A stretch of 64,000 nt of DNA from an uncultured Bacteroidia bacterium (GTDB taxonomy: Bacteria > Bacteroidota > Bacteroidia > Bacteroidales > UBA932): assembly GCA_902768665.1 (NCBI GenBank), contig CACXMA010000010.1:1-64000 (forward strand), given 5' to 3'. The position numbers and the translations under genes are program-made. The notes under the pieces were generated by a model. The model had not been told where the DNA came from. It worked only from the letters and a program-made list of their open reading frames with translations, and did not search any database. Positions within the stretch are counted from its first letter, which is position 1; each line of letters begins with the position of its first letter. This document shows, piece after piece, positions 43,050 to 53,148 of the stretch.

Positions 43050-43724
43050 ATGGGAAAGAAAACACCACAAATCAATTCCAGCTCTACGGCTGATATCGCT
43101 TTCCTGCTGCTGTGTTATTTTCTTATGACGACTACCATGGACCAGCAGCTCGGTATCGAGAGGCAGATGCCCCCGATGCAGACCGCTGAGAAGATGCAGA
43201 ACCAGAAGGCCCACAAGCGGAACCTGCTGCAGGTGAAAATTTCTGCACAGGACAAGGTATACGTACAGGGCGGTACCGGTTACTTCAAGCAGGTAACCAA
43301 CGATATCGACCTGATCCGCGAGATCGCCTATGAGTTCTTCAGCAATGGACTGCGGAATGTCCCCCGCCATCTCGACGGCCGCCCGAGGGAGCTGAATATC
43401 TCCGACGAGCTGCTGCCTGAGCGCGAGGTCACCGACATCCCGGAATTCGCCAAGTTCAACGGCGGAAGCCCCGCCTTCGCCGTTTCCAAGGGTATCATCT
43501 CCCTGCAGTACAATGTCAACACGTCCTACGAGACCTTCATCGCCGTACAGAACGCCCTTGTGGCCGGCGTCAACGAAGTCCGTCGTGCGTTCTGCCAGGA
43601 ATACCTGCACAAGGAGTTCGAGGACCTGTCGAAGGAAGAACTGGACCGCATCGTCAAGAAGGCCGTTCCTCAGAATATCTCTGAGTCCGACCCGAAGGAC
43701 ACCGAAGCCGCAGCCACCAAATAA
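43050..43724 (+). CDS. exbD: ExbD/TolR-like protein, long form
   Basis: A 224-residue protein. One N-terminal TM helix with the ExbD proton-path Asp (STADIAFLLLCYFLMTTTM), then a periplasmic domain longer than the usual ~120 residues, including a charged C-terminal tail (DPKDTEAAATK). First of two adjacent ExbD proteins; the two may form a heterodimer in the channel. Confidence 0.9.
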   Translation: MGKKTPQINSSSTADIAFLLLCYFLMTTTMDQQLGIERQMPPMQTAEKMQNQKAHKRNLLQVKISAQDKVYVQGGTGYFKQVTNDIDLIREIAYEFFSNGLRNVPRHLDGRPRELNISDELLPEREVTDIPEFAKFNGGSPAFAVSKGIISLQYNVNTSYETFIAVQNALVAGVNEVRRAFCQEYLHKEFEDLSKEELDRIVKKAVPQNISESDPKDTEAAATK

Positions 43725-43742
43725 AGAATAGGAGGAAGTATT

Positions 43743-44216
43743 ATGGCAAGATTCAGAAACAATGACAAGAAAGAGGCCCCGGGCATCAGCTCCGGTTCCC
43801 TTTCCGATATCGTCTTCATGCTCCTCTTCTTCTTCATGGTGACCACGCAGATGCGCGAGTCCGAGAACAAGGTGGAAGTCAAGCTCCCGTCCGCGACCGA
43901 GATCACCAAGCTGGAGCGCAAGGACCTCACGTCCTTCATCCTCATCGGTAAGCCGATCATGCAGGAAACCTATGGTAAATCCGACCGTATCCAGCTCAAC
44001 GGCGACATCATCACCGAAGACCAGCTCGGTATCGAGATCATCAAGGAAAGAAGCAACATCGCTGAGAAGGACAGAAAGGACTACCGCATCGCCATCCGCG
44101 CCGACGAAGGCACGAAGATGCGCATCATCCGCGACGTGAAGCTCAAGCTCCGCGAAGTCTCCGCCCTCAAGCTGATGTATCAGACCAAGCGTGATCAGTC
44201 CTCCGGTACGAACTAA
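43743..44216 (+). CDS. exbD: ExbD/TolR-like protein, short form
   Basis: A 157-residue protein. TM helix with the conserved Asp in GSLSDIVFMLLFFFMVTTQM, then a periplasmic domain ending in a helix (VKLKLREVSALKLMYQT). It completes the exbB-exbD-exbD set and is followed by a terminator. Confidence 0.92.
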   Translation: MARFRNNDKKEAPGISSGSLSDIVFMLLFFFMVTTQMRESENKVEVKLPSATEITKLERKDLTSFILIGKPIMQETYGKSDRIQLNGDIITEDQLGIEIIKERSNIAEKDRKDYRIAIRADEGTKMRIIRDVKLKLREVSALKLMYQTKRDQSSGTN

Positions 44217-44236
44217 AGAATGTACACATACCTTTT

Positions 44237-44271
44237 AAGAAAGCGGCCCCAAACGGGTCGCTTTCTTTTTC
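44237..44271 (+). terminator. exb operon terminator
   Basis: AAGAAAGCG pairs with CGCTTTCTT, with an inner CCC/GGG, followed by a T tract. Confidence 0.85.
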
Positions 44272-44300
44272 TTATCAGCTACAATGTGCATATTTTTTCG

Positions 44301-44308
44301 TATATTTG
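44301..44308 (+). promoter_or_regulatory. asnS -7 element
   Basis: TATATTTG, 23 bases before the ATG at 44332; it lies inside any longer N-terminus and therefore supports the shorter start. Confidence 0.6.
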
Positions 44309-44331
44309 CATGTTTTAGCACAGCAATTAAT

Positions 44332-45735
44332 ATGGATACCGTAAAGAGAACGAAAATCAAGGATTTGCTCGCAAGCGAACCGGGAAAGACCGTTCGGGCC
44401 AAAGGATGGGTCAGGACGAAGAGAGGCAACAAACAGGTAAAATTCATCGCCCTCAACGACGGTAGCACCATCAACAATATCCAGATCGTGGCCGATGCGA
44501 CGCTCTTCGACGAAGAGCTCCTCAAGCGCGTCACCACCGGCGCATCCCTCAACGTGCTCGGCGAGCTCGTCCCCTCCATCGGCAGCGGCCAGGCCGTCGA
44601 GATCCAGGCCAAGGAGATCGAGATCTACGGAGACTGCGACCCGATGCGCTTCCCCCTGCAGAAGAAGGACACCAGCCTGGAGTACCTTCGCAGCGTCGCG
44701 CACATGCGCCTCAGGACGAACACCTTCGGAGCCGTCCTCCGCATCCGCCACGCCATGGCCTTCGCGATCCACAAGTTCTTCAACGACAAGGGCTTCGTCT
44801 ACCTCAACACCCCGCTGATCACCGAATCCGATGCCGAAGGTGCCGGCGACATGTTCCAGGTAACGACCCTCGACCTCAAGAACATCCAGCTCGACAAGAA
44901 AGGCAACGTCGACTTCAGCCGGGACTTCTTCGGCAAGAAGACCAGCCTGACCGTCAGCGGCCAGCTCGAAGGCGAGCTCGGCGCAACGGCCGTTGGCGAG
45001 ATCTATACCTTCGGTCCGACTTTCCGCGCCGAGAATTCCAACACCCCGCGCCACCTCGCGGAGTTCTGGATGATCGAGCCGGAAATGGCCTTCTACGACA
45101 TCAACGACGACATGGAGCTGGCCGAAGAGTTCGTCAAATACCTCGTTCAGTACGCCCTCGACAACTGCATGGACGACCTGCAGTTCCTCAATGACAAATA
45201 CGACGACGGCCTGATCGAGCGCCTCCGCAGCGTGCTCGGCATCTCCTTCGAGCGCGTGACCTATACCCGCGCCGTCGAGATCCTCGAAGAGGCCATTGCA
45301 AACGGCAAGCAGTTCGAGTTCCCGGTCCACTGGGGCACCGATTTCCAGAGCGAGCACGAGCGCTATCTCGTGGAGCAGTACTTCAAGAAGCCGGTCATCC
45401 TCATCGACTTCCCCAAGGACATCAAGGCCTTCTACATGAAGCAGAACGAGGACGGCAGGACCGTCCGCGGCATGGACGTCCTCTTCCCGAAGATCGGCGA
45501 AATCATCGGCGGCAGCGAGCGCGAAGCCTCCCTCGAGAAGCTCGAGCAGCGCATCGACGAGCTCGGCATGTCCCGCAAGAACCTCGAGTGGTACATCGAC
45601 ACCCGCCGCTACGGCACCGTTCCCCACAGCGGCTTCGGTCTCGGCTTCGAGCGCCTGCTCCTCTTCGTGACCGGCATGGCCAACATCCGCGACGTCATCC
45701 CGTTCCCGAGGACCCCGAAAAACGCTGAATTTTAA
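44332..45735 (+). CDS. asnS: Asparagine--tRNA ligase
   Basis: A 467-residue protein. N-terminal OB-fold anticodon-binding domain ([20 protein letters not shown]), class II core with [20 protein letters not shown] (motif 2) and [20 protein letters not shown] followed by DVIPFPRTP (motif 3). Charges tRNA-Asn. The start at 44332 ([10 protein letters not shown]) is set by the promoter. Followed 12 bases later by udk. Confidence 0.97.
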   Translation: MDTVKRTKIKDLLASEPGKTVRAKGWVRTKRGNKQVKFIALNDGSTINNIQIVADATLFDEELLKRVTTGASLNVLGELVPSIGSGQAVEIQAKEIEIYGDCDPMRFPLQKKDTSLEYLRSVAHMRLRTNTFGAVLRIRHAMAFAIHKFFNDKGFVYLNTPLITESDAEGAGDMFQVTTLDLKNIQLDKKGNVDFSRDFFGKKTSLTVSGQLEGELGATAVGEIYTFGPTFRAENSNTPRHLAEFWMIEPEMAFYDINDDMELAEEFVKYLVQYALDNCMDDLQFLNDKYDDGLIERLRSVLGISFERVTYTRAVEILEEAIANGKQFEFPVHWGTDFQSEHERYLVEQYFKKPVILIDFPKDIKAFYMKQNEDGRTVRGMDVLFPKIGEIIGGSEREASLEKLEQRIDELGMSRKNLEWYIDTRRYGTVPHSGFGLGFERLLLFVTGMANIRDVIPFPRTPKNAEF

Positions 45736-45747
45736 ACACCATACAAT

Positions 45748-46371
45748 ATGCTAGTCATCGGCATCGCAGGGGGCTCCGGCTCCGGAAAAACCACGGTCGT
45801 GAGGACCATCACGCAATCTCTCAGCGGCCGCGTGGTCGTCATTCCTCAGGATTCCTATTACAAGGATTCGAGCCACCTCCCGATCGAGGAGCGCCAGAAG
45901 ATCAACTTCGACCATCCTGACGCCATCGACTGGAAGCTCCTCTGCCAGCAGATCCGCGAGCTCAAGCAGGGCCGCACCGTGGAGCAGCCCGTCTACTCCT
46001 ACATCACCTGCTCCCGTTCCGCGACCGAGACCGTGACCGTGGAGCCCGCCGACGTCATCATCGTCGAGGGCATCCTCATCTTCACCCACAAGGAGCTCCG
46101 CGACCAGATGAATATCAAGGTATTCGTCGATGCCGACGACGACGACCGCCTGATGAGAATCCTTGTCCGCGACATCGCCGAGCGCGGCAGGACCATCGAA
46201 ACCGCCATCGACCACTACACCGAGACGGTCAAGCCGATGCACCTCCAGTTCATCGAGCCCTCCAAGCGCTACGCCGACATCATCGTCCCGCAGGGCGGCC
46301 ACAACCGCGTCGCCATCGACGTCATCGCCGCGACGATCGAAAAGGCGATGACCAAGATCAAGAAGAAATAA
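45748..46371 (+). CDS. udk: Uridine kinase
   Basis: A 207-residue protein. P-loop GIAGGSGSGKTTVVRTI, then IPQDSYYKD, FDHPDAIDW, VIIVEGILIF and RILVRDIAERGRT are all uridine-kinase motifs. Phosphorylates uridine/cytidine in pyrimidine salvage. Between asnS and tonB in one transcription unit. Confidence 0.96.
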   Translation: MLVIGIAGGSGSGKTTVVRTITQSLSGRVVVIPQDSYYKDSSHLPIEERQKINFDHPDAIDWKLLCQQIRELKQGRTVEQPVYSYITCSRSATETVTVEPADVIIVEGILIFTHKELRDQMNIKVFVDADDDDRLMRILVRDIAERGRTIETAIDHYTETVKPMHLQFIEPSKRYADIIVPQGGHNRVAIDVIAATIEKAMTKIKKK

Positions 46372-46387
46372 GCCCGCTCCCCCGCGT

Positions 46388-47134
46388 ATGCTTTCCGGAG
46401 AGAATAAGGCTGGGATACTTGTCACCGTGATCGTACACCTCACGGTGATTATCTTTTTGCTGGCCGCCTCCATCCATACGATCGCGCACCGGGGGAACGA
46501 AATGATCCTCCTCGACTTCGACGACTACGAGGAGCTCGTCGCAAAAGAAAAGGAGCCGGAGCTTCAGGAAGAGGAGATCTCGCCGGAAGAGATGGCCGCC
46601 ATCCAGGCCTCCATCGAGCAGATGCTCGCCGAGCGCAACCTCCAGCACGCCGAGTACCATAATATCACGACATCCCGGAATGTCGACGCCCGCAATACCG
46701 ATGCGGACCAGCTCTACGAAGACGCCGCGAAGCTTGCCGAGGCGCTCCGGAGCGGCCAGTCCGTCAGCTACGACGACGAGGGCGACCTCGCCCCGTCCCG
46801 TCCGGACGGCGGCAAGGAGCAGAAAGACGACAAGGGCGGCGCACCGGCCTACTCCGGGGCATCCGTCCTGAGCTGGTCCCTCAGCGGGCGCCAGGCCCGG
46901 AACCTCCCCGTCCCCGCCTACAAATGCTATGGCGGCGGCACGGTCACCGTCATCATCAAGGTCAACCGGGCCGGCCGGGTCGTCGACGCCACCGTGGATC
47001 CGTCGACTTCTTCCAACGACCCCTGCCTGAGAAAATGGGCCGTTTCCTTTGCGAAAACAGCCCGTTTCTCGGAATCCATGACTGCCGCCAATCCGCAGAC
47101 CGGCGACATCATCTATCAGTTCATTGCGCAATAG
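46388..47134 (+). CDS. TonB-like energy transducer
   Basis: A 248-residue protein: cytoplasmic start, one TM helix (about 10-32), an acidic Glu-rich periplasmic linker (45-155) and a C-terminal domain (about 185-248) with GGGTVTVIIKVNRAGRVVDA and the conserved pattern before AVSFAKTARF, as in TonB C-termini. It should link the ExbB/ExbD channel encoded about 2 kb upstream to outer-membrane receptors. Its end overlaps the convergent S41 peptidase gene by 14 bases. Confidence 0.82.
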   Translation: MLSGENKAGILVTVIVHLTVIIFLLAASIHTIAHRGNEMILLDFDDYEELVAKEKEPELQEEEISPEEMAAIQASIEQMLAERNLQHAEYHNITTSRNVDARNTDADQLYEDAAKLAEALRSGQSVSYDDEGDLAPSRPDGGKEQKDDKGGAPAYSGASVLSWSLSGRQARNLPVPAYKCYGGGTVTVIIKVNRAGRVVDATVDPSTSSNDPCLRKWAVSFAKTARFSESMTAANPQTGDIIYQFIAQ

Positions 47135-48761
47135 GCGGCGCGTCGATGGCTTTCTTCAGCACGTCGTCGATCTCCAGATAATACTTGTAGAACGCATTCT
47201 CGCCCAGTTTTGAGTAGCGGGCGATGAGGGCGCGCAGCTGCGGCAGCAGATAAGGGGCCGTTTCCGCCCACTCCCCTTCCTTGAGTTCGATGCCGTCGCG
47301 ATTCCGGGCAAAGGCCGGGAATGCGGAAGGCAGGTCCAGACTCTCCAGGAACCTGTCCATGGCCGGATAGGAGTCGATGGCGGCGAGGGCCTTCGGATGC
47401 TTGTCGAAGACCCAGGCCGCATAGCGCATCTGCGTCGACTTGCGGTTGCAGGCGATATAGAACTGCGTAGCGCGGGTCGTATCCACGGGGACAATAATGT
47501 CCGGGATGATGGCGCCGCCGCCATAGACCGTCCGCCCGAGGCGGGTCTTGTAGGCCTGCGTCGAATCGACCGTCAGGCCTTCTCCGGAATAGGCTTCGCC
47601 ACCCAGATTGTAGCGGTCATAGGCCTCATATTCGTAATCGTCGGTGAAGGGTTTCTGGATGCAGCGGCCGGAAGGCGTATAGTAGCGGGCGACCGTCAGA
47701 CGGATGCCGGAGCCGTCCGTAAAGTAGACGGGCTCCTGCACCAGTCCCTTTCCGAACGAACGGCGGCCCACAATGAGACCGCGGTCGTTGTCCTGGACGG
47801 CGCCGGCGAGAATTTCGCTTGCCGAGGCGGAGAATTCATTAATCAGGACCACCAGCTCGACATCCTGCAGCCGGCCCTTTCCTTCCGAATGAATCTCCTC
47901 GCGCGGGAACTTGCGGCCCTCGGTGTAGACGATCATCTCACCCGCCGGAAGAAGCTCCTGGGCGAGGTAGATGGCCTGGTCCATATAACCGCCGACATTG
48001 TCCCGAAGGTCGATGATCAGCTTCTGCATGCCGCTCTCCAGCAGCGGACCGAAGGCTTCAACGAAGTCGCGGTAGGTCGACATGGAGAACTTCGACAGGC
48101 GGATATAGCCGGTCCGGTCATTGATCATGAAAGAGGCGTCGACCGAATGGAGCGGAATCTTCCCGCGCTTGATTTCCACGGGAAAGACGGTCCCCTGGCG
48201 GTCAATGGTCAGCGTCACGCGCGTGCCGGAAGGGCCCTTCATGAGCCGGACCATGGAATCCTGCGGGAAGCGCTTGCCGGCGATAGCCCGCTCATCGACC
48301 TTCAGGATACGGTCCCCGGGCAGCAGGCCCGCCTTCTCGGACGGACCGCCGGAGATGACCTCCAGCACCGTCGCGGTGTCGTTCGGCACGTTGAACTGGA
48401 TGCCGATGCCCTCGAAATCGCCCGCGAGCTGGCTCTCGGCCTCGTCGAGCTCCACCGGCGGCATATAGACGCTGTGCGGATCCAGCGACAGGAGGGCGGC
48501 GCTCAGGGCGGCGTCGGTCACCTCCTCGGGATCCACCTCGTCGACATATTTCTGCGCGACGATATCCAGGATCATGTCGAGCTTGTACCAGCTGCCCGAA
48601 CCGGAGACGTCGTGGCGGACGACGACTTCGTGGCTGCGGGCCAGACGGACATAGCGGCGGCCGAGGATATACGAGGTCAGCAGCGTCCCGACGAGGACAC
48701 CGATGAGGGCGATCGTAATGAGGGTGACAAGCGGCGGCCTGTTGTTACTGCTGCGGGTCAT
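47121..48761 (-). CDS. S41 family C-terminal processing peptidase
   Basis: A 546-residue protein. N-terminal TM anchor (about 12-32), PDZ domain (about 110-200, GIGIQFNVPNDTATVLEVIS), then the protease core with catalytic Ser in INEFSASASEILAGA and Lys in GRRSFGKGLVQEP. A C-terminal extension of about 150 residues follows. Acts in the periplasm on C-termini of proteins. Its start overlaps the dCMP deaminase gene by 17 bases, so it is third in that operon. Confidence 0.92.
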   Translation of the reverse strand: MTRSSNNRPPLVTLITIALIGVLVGTLLTSYILGRRYVRLARSHEVVVRHDVSGSGSWYKLDMILDIVAQKYVDEVDPEEVTDAALSAALLSLDPHSVYMPPVELDEAESQLAGDFEGIGIQFNVPNDTATVLEVISGGPSEKAGLLPGDRILKVDERAIAGKRFPQDSMVRLMKGPSGTRVTLTIDRQGTVFPVEIKRGKIPLHSVDASFMINDRTGYIRLSKFSMSTYRDFVEAFGPLLESGMQKLIIDLRDNVGGYMDQAIYLAQELLPAGEMIVYTEGRKFPREEIHSEGKGRLQDVELVVLINEFSASASEILAGAVQDNDRGLIVGRRSFGKGLVQEPVYFTDGSGIRLTVARYYTPSGRCIQKPFTDDYEYEAYDRYNLGGEAYSGEGLTVDSTQAYKTRLGRTVYGGGAIIPDIIVPVDTTRATQFYIACNRKSTQMRYAAWVFDKHPKALAAIDSYPAMDRFLESLDLPSAFPAFARNRDGIELKEGEWAETAPYLLPQLRALIARYSKLGENAFYKYYLEIDDVLKKAIDAPPIAQ

Positions 48762-49167
48762 TGGGGCTTATCTTTTCCACATCCACACCGGCCCGGCGGA
48801 GAAGGTCGATGCCGTCCGTCAGGCGGTATTCATCGGCATATACGACCCGGCGGATACCGGCCTGGATGATCAGTTTGGCGCATTCCATACACGGCGAGTC
48901 CGTGATGTAGAGTGTCGCACCGGCGCTGTTGTTGCCGGACTTGGCGACTTTGGTGATGGCGTTCGCCTCGGCATGGAGGACGTAGGGCTTCGTGACGCCG
49001 TTAGCGTCCTCGCACTGGTTCTCGAAACCGGACGGTGTGCCGTTGTAGCCATCCGAAATAATCATCCTGTCCTTGACGAGAAGGGCTCCGACCTGGCGCC
49101 GCTTGCAATAGGAGTTGCGGGCCCAGACGGAAGCCATCTCGAGATATCTGCGGTCGAATTTATCCAT
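48745..49167 (-). CDS. dCMP/CMP deaminase family protein
   Basis: A 140-residue protein. Zinc and catalytic motifs HAEANAI and PCMECAK, plus the substrate region DGYNGTPSGFENQCED, match deoxycytidylate deaminases that make dUMP. The ATG at 49167 shares its first base with the upstream stop (TAATG). Confidence 0.9.
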   Translation of the reverse strand: MDKFDRRYLEMASVWARNSYCKRRQVGALLVKDRMIISDGYNGTPSGFENQCEDANGVTKPYVLHAEANAITKVAKSGNNSAGATLYITDSPCMECAKLIIQAGIRRVVYADEYRLTDGIDLLRRAGVDVEKISPNDPQQ

Positions 49168-50822
49168 TAGCTTCTCTGGTAGAGATAACGTTTGATACTG
49201 CGTTTCGGGGTCCTCTCGAAGTCCTCGGGGAGGAATTCGATCTTCTTGATCTGGGCATAGCCGGGCAGCTGCTTGTTGATCTCCGGCAGACCGGAGAGGA
49301 TGCGCTGCTCGAGATCCTTGCGGGCGATGCCGTCGAGGTCGCCGAGGTGATAATCCGGGTAAATGAGGGCCGTCAGGCCGCCGTCGTCCTCGATGACGAG
49401 GGACTCGACGACATACATGACGTTGTTGATGACGGCCTCGAGCTCCTCGGGATAGATATTCTGGCCGGAAGGACCGAGAATCATGCACTTGGAGCGGCCG
49501 CGCAGGAAGAGGTAGCCGTCCTCGTCGATGATGCCCATGTCACCGGTGCGGAACCAGCCGTCATCGGTGAAGGACTCGGCCGTCGCCTTCTCGTTCTTGT
49601 AATAGCCGAGGCAGACGTTCGGTCCGTAGACCTGCACCTCGCCGGGAACATTTCTCGGGTCGTCGGAGTCCACGCGGATCTGCATGTTCAGGGCCGGACG
49701 GCCGCAGGAGCCGATCTTGGTCTTGTCCCAGTGTGCGTAGCAGATAATCGGGGCGCACTCGGTCATGCCGTAGCCGACGGTAAAGTGGAAGCCGATCTTG
49801 TGGAAGAACTTCTCCACTTCCGGGTTGAAGGCCGCACCGCCGAGGATCACCTCCTCGAACTTGCCGCCGAAGGACTGCGTGAGCTCCGTGCAGAACTTCT
49901 TCTGGATGAACTGGTCGACGATCGGGAGGTTCATGATGAGCTTGTTGCGGTCGATGATCGGCTTGAGCTTGGATTTGTAGACCTTCTCGATAATCAGCGG
50001 GACGGCGATGATGACGTCGGGCTTGATGTCGGCGAAAGCCTGCATGATGATCTTCGGGCTCGGAACGCGCGTCAGGAAGTGGACGTGCATGCCGATGGTC
50101 ATCTCAAAGAGGAACTCGAACATCATGCCGTACATGTGCGCGGACGGGAGCATGGCGACGACCTGCATCCCTGCCTTGAGCATCGGCATGGCGTCGTTGT
50201 GGGCGAACTCGATGTTGGAGTAGAGCGCACGGTAAGGAATCATCACGCCCTTGGAGAAACCGGAAGTGCCGGAGGTGTAGTTGATCAGGGCGAGCTCCTC
50301 AGGGCTGTCCTCATAATAATTGAGGTCGTCGGCACCGAACATATTCGGGTAGCGACGGCCGAAAAGCTCGTTGAGGTGCTCGCGTACGTTGGCGATCTGC
50401 TCGGTCTTGGTGTAGAGGAACTTGAAGGTATTGATCTGGACGACGACATACAGTCCCGGCATCTCTTCGGGGCTGAGCCCTTCCCAGATCACCTCGTCGA
50501 CGAAGAGGACCTTCGCCTCGGAATGGTTTACCAGGTGGTGGATGTTGTCGGCCTTGAATTCGTGGAGAATCGGCACGGCGACGGCGCCGTAAGTCGTGGC
50601 GGCGAGGAAGCATACGCCCCAGTTCGCCTGGTTGCGGGAGCAGATGGCGACCTTGTCGCCTTTTTCGAGCCCGCATTCCTCAAAAGCTATCTGTAACTTG
50701 GCGATGCGACGGGCCACATCCTTGTAACTCAGTGTAAGTCCCTGGTAGTTGGAAAGGGCCGGACGCTCCCAATTTGCCTTGAAGCTCTTCTCGATGAGCT
50801 TGTTGACTGATTTGAATTCCAT
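49167..50822 (-). CDS. Long-chain fatty-acid--CoA ligase (AMP-binding)
   Basis: A 551-residue protein. AMP-binding signature LINYTSGTSGFSKGVMIPYR, GYGMTECAPII and the hinge WFRTGDMGIIDEDGYLFLRG are present; the C-terminal domain ends KRSIKRYLYQRS with the catalytic Lys. Activates fatty acids. The start at 50822 (MEFKSVNKLIEKSF) is placed after the promoter at 50854-50847. First gene of the operon with the deaminase and S41 peptidase. Confidence 0.93.
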   Translation of the reverse strand: MEFKSVNKLIEKSFKANWERPALSNYQGLTLSYKDVARRIAKLQIAFEECGLEKGDKVAICSRNQANWGVCFLAATTYGAVAVPILHEFKADNIHHLVNHSEAKVLFVDEVIWEGLSPEEMPGLYVVVQINTFKFLYTKTEQIANVREHLNELFGRRYPNMFGADDLNYYEDSPEELALINYTSGTSGFSKGVMIPYRALYSNIEFAHNDAMPMLKAGMQVVAMLPSAHMYGMMFEFLFEMTIGMHVHFLTRVPSPKIIMQAFADIKPDVIIAVPLIIEKVYKSKLKPIIDRNKLIMNLPIVDQFIQKKFCTELTQSFGGKFEEVILGGAAFNPEVEKFFHKIGFHFTVGYGMTECAPIICYAHWDKTKIGSCGRPALNMQIRVDSDDPRNVPGEVQVYGPNVCLGYYKNEKATAESFTDDGWFRTGDMGIIDEDGYLFLRGRSKCMILGPSGQNIYPEELEAVINNVMYVVESLVIEDDGGLTALIYPDYHLGDLDGIARKDLEQRILSGLPEINKQLPGYAQIKKIEFLPEDFERTPKRSIKRYLYQRS

Positions 50823-50846
50823 TGTTCTCGATACAATATTATTAAG

Positions 50847-50874
50847 CAAAGTTACGTTTTTTTTCGTATCTTAG
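50847..50874. promoter_or_regulatory. Divergent promoters for the CoA ligase and the symporter
   Basis: TAACTTTG on the minus strand (50854-50847) faces the ligase. TATCTTAG on the plus strand (50867-50874), one mismatch from the consensus, faces the symporter at 50883. Confidence 0.5.
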
Positions 50875-50882
50875 CAAGCGTT

Positions 50883-52211
50883 ATGGCAGACATCGTTGCA
50901 AGAATCACGGAGATCATCTGGAGCCCGGCGCTCGTCGCGCTGCTCATCTTCGCCGGACTGTACTTCACCGTCGGCACCCGCTTTGTCCAGGTACGGCATT
51001 TCGGTGACATGGTCCGCTCGCTTTTCGCCGCCAAGGCAGGCACCGGAAAAGGCATTTCGTCCTTTGAAGCGTTCTGCATGGCCCTGTCCGGGCGCATCGG
51101 CACCGGCAACATCGTCGGTGTGGCGACCGCCATCGTCATCGGCGGCCCCGGAGCGGTATTCTGGATGTGGTTCATCGCCTTCTTCGGCGCGGCGACGGCC
51201 TTCATGGAATCGACCCTCGCACAGAAATACAAGTTCCGCCACGAAAGCGGCTTCCGCGGCGGTCCGTTCAGCTATATCGAGGCGGGCCTGAAGCAAAAAT
51301 GGCTGGGCGTCGCCTTTGCGGTCGCCGCCATCCTGGGATACGGCCTCTGCCTCACGACCGTCCAGGCCAACGGCCTCGGAGCAGCCATGAGCAATGCCTT
51401 CGGCGTGAGGCCGCTCTGGATCGGCCTGGCGCTCGCCGGCGTGCTCGGGCTCGTCATTTTCGGCGGCCTGAGGAGCATTTCCCGCGCCTCCGCCATCATC
51501 ACGCCCTTCATGGCGCTCGGCTACATCATCATCGCCCTGATCGTCATCTGCTGCAATATTTCGGAGGTGCCGCATGTCTTCGCGACCATTTTCCGGGAGG
51601 CTTTCGGGCTCGGTGCGGCGGGCGGCGGCATCATCGGCACGACCATCATGATGGGCGTCAAGCGCGGTCTCTTCTCCAACGAAGCCGGCCAGGGCGGCGG
51701 GGCCATCGTCTCCGCCTCCGCCGACGTCGCACACCCGGTCCGCCAGGGCTTCGCGCAGAGCTTTTCCGTCTATGTCGACACCCTTTTCGTCTGCACGGCC
51801 ACAGCCCTGATGATCCTCATCGCGGCGCCGGATGGCCTCGGCGACAACTACGCCGGCTATACCCAGACCGCCATCGACAGCGTCTTCCCGGGCTTCGGCT
51901 CCGTCTTTGTCAGCATCGCCATGATCTTTTTCGTCTACACGACCATCATGGCCTACTATTTCTATTCGGAGTCGAGCCTCATGTATCTGATGCGGCGGCA
52001 AAGCGGTTCCCGGACGGAGAAGGTGCTCGTCACCCTTCTTCGGCTCGCCATCATGGCGATGGCCGTTCTCGGCACCGTCTACCAGGCACAGACGGTCTGG
52101 AACCTCGGCGACATCGGCGTCGGGCTCCAGGCATGGATCAATGTCATCGTACTGATTCTTCTCTCCCGCGAGGGCTTCCGCATACTCCGGGAGTTTGAAA
52201 AGAAGGATTAA
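50883..52211 (+). CDS. Sodium:alanine/glycine symporter (AGCS family)
   Basis: A 442-residue membrane protein with about ten TM segments. Family sequences FCMALSGRIGTGNIVGVATA, GPGAVFWMWFIAFFGAATAF, FRGGPFSYIEAG and SNEAGQGGGAIVSASA match AGCS carriers. The usual family motif GTGNI is intact. Imports alanine or glycine with Na+ or H+. Confidence 0.94.
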   Translation: MADIVARITEIIWSPALVALLIFAGLYFTVGTRFVQVRHFGDMVRSLFAAKAGTGKGISSFEAFCMALSGRIGTGNIVGVATAIVIGGPGAVFWMWFIAFFGAATAFMESTLAQKYKFRHESGFRGGPFSYIEAGLKQKWLGVAFAVAAILGYGLCLTTVQANGLGAAMSNAFGVRPLWIGLALAGVLGLVIFGGLRSISRASAIITPFMALGYIIIALIVICCNISEVPHVFATIFREAFGLGAAGGGIIGTTIMMGVKRGLFSNEAGQGGGAIVSASADVAHPVRQGFAQSFSVYVDTLFVCTATALMILIAAPDGLGDNYAGYTQTAIDSVFPGFGSVFVSIAMIFFVYTTIMAYYFYSESSLMYLMRRQSGSRTEKVLVTLLRLAIMAMAVLGTVYQAQTVWNLGDIGVGLQAWINVIVLILLSREGFRILREFEKKD

Positions 52212-52219
52212 GCGGCGAG

Positions 52220-53050
52220 CTACACCGTCGCGCCCGTCACGGCGTACTTCTCCTTCAGCAGCTCCACAACGGGATCCATGGCCTTCGGGAAGACTTTCCG
52301 GAGGTCGATTTCGTCGCTCTCCGAGAGGACCTTCTTGAGCGCACGCATGAAGTTGTCCTTGATTTCCGTGGCCAGGTTGACCTTGACGATACCGTTGGCG
52401 ACGGCCTCTCTCACCTGGTCGTGCGGGATGCCCGAACTGCCGTGCAGGACGAGCGCCACGGGCGTTGCGGCATGGATGGCCGCCAGACGCGGAATATCGA
52501 GGTGCGGGGGCTGCTTGTAGAATCCGTGGGCGGAACCGATGGAGACCGCCAGGGCATCCACACCGGTCCGATTGACGAATTCCACAGCCTGCTCGGGAGT
52601 GGTGAAGCCGCCGCCCTGCTCCTGGCCGAGTTTCGCGACATAACCGAGCTCGGCCTCCACATTGGCGCCGTAGGGTTTCGCCATCTCAACGGCCTTGGCG
52701 GATGTCTCCACGTTCTCCTCGAAAGGCTTTTCGGAAGCGTCGATCATCACAGAGTCGAAACCTTCGTCCAGGCAATGCTGCACGAGCTCCAGGCTCGGAC
52801 CGTGGTCGAGATGGATATACCCCTGCAGGCCAAAGTCTTCCATGACCTGGCGGCCCATCTTATAGGCTGTATGAAGGCCCATATAATCGATGGAAGAGCG
52901 GGTCAGCTGGAGCATCACGGGGGCCTTCATGGCCTGCGCAGCCCGTGCCACGCACACCAGCGTCTCATAATTATAGAAATTGGTAGCCAGCACGGCCGTC
53001 TTCCGGGCCTGGCAATCGTAGAGAACTTCACGGATGGTTTTCATGGTCAT
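52220..53050 (-). CDS. Class II ketose-bisphosphate aldolase (GatY/KbaY-like)
   Basis: A 276-residue protein. Zinc-ligand regions YIHLDHGPSLE and the phosphate-binding LVLHGSSGIPHDQ and KVNLATEIKD are present, with VMIDASEKPFEENV as in tagatose/fructose-bisphosphate aldolases. Works in glycolysis or ketose degradation. MTMKT at 53050 and MKT at 53044 are both possible starts; a near-consensus TATCTTTA lies on the minus strand at 53073-53066. Confidence 0.9.
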   Translation of the reverse strand: MTMKTIREVLYDCQARKTAVLATNFYNYETLVCVARAAQAMKAPVMLQLTRSSIDYMGLHTAYKMGRQVMEDFGLQGYIHLDHGPSLELVQHCLDEGFDSVMIDASEKPFEENVETSAKAVEMAKPYGANVEAELGYVAKLGQEQGGGFTTPEQAVEFVNRTGVDALAVSIGSAHGFYKQPPHLDIPRLAAIHAATPVALVLHGSSGIPHDQVREAVANGIVKVNLATEIKDNFMRALKKVLSESDEIDLRKVFPKAMDPVVELLKEKYAVTGATV

Positions 53051-53148
53051 TGCATTTTACGACCGTAAAGATAGCCACAATCCGCTCAATTGTCAATACC
53101 CATTTATGATGAGCCGACCGTTACCAGATGACGGCCCGGGCCCAGCGA

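Noticed and set aside
41748..43610. 620-codon minus-strand frame across exbB, the four-TM gene and exbD
   Set aside because: It would cross three well-supported genes; composition is that of an antisense shadow.
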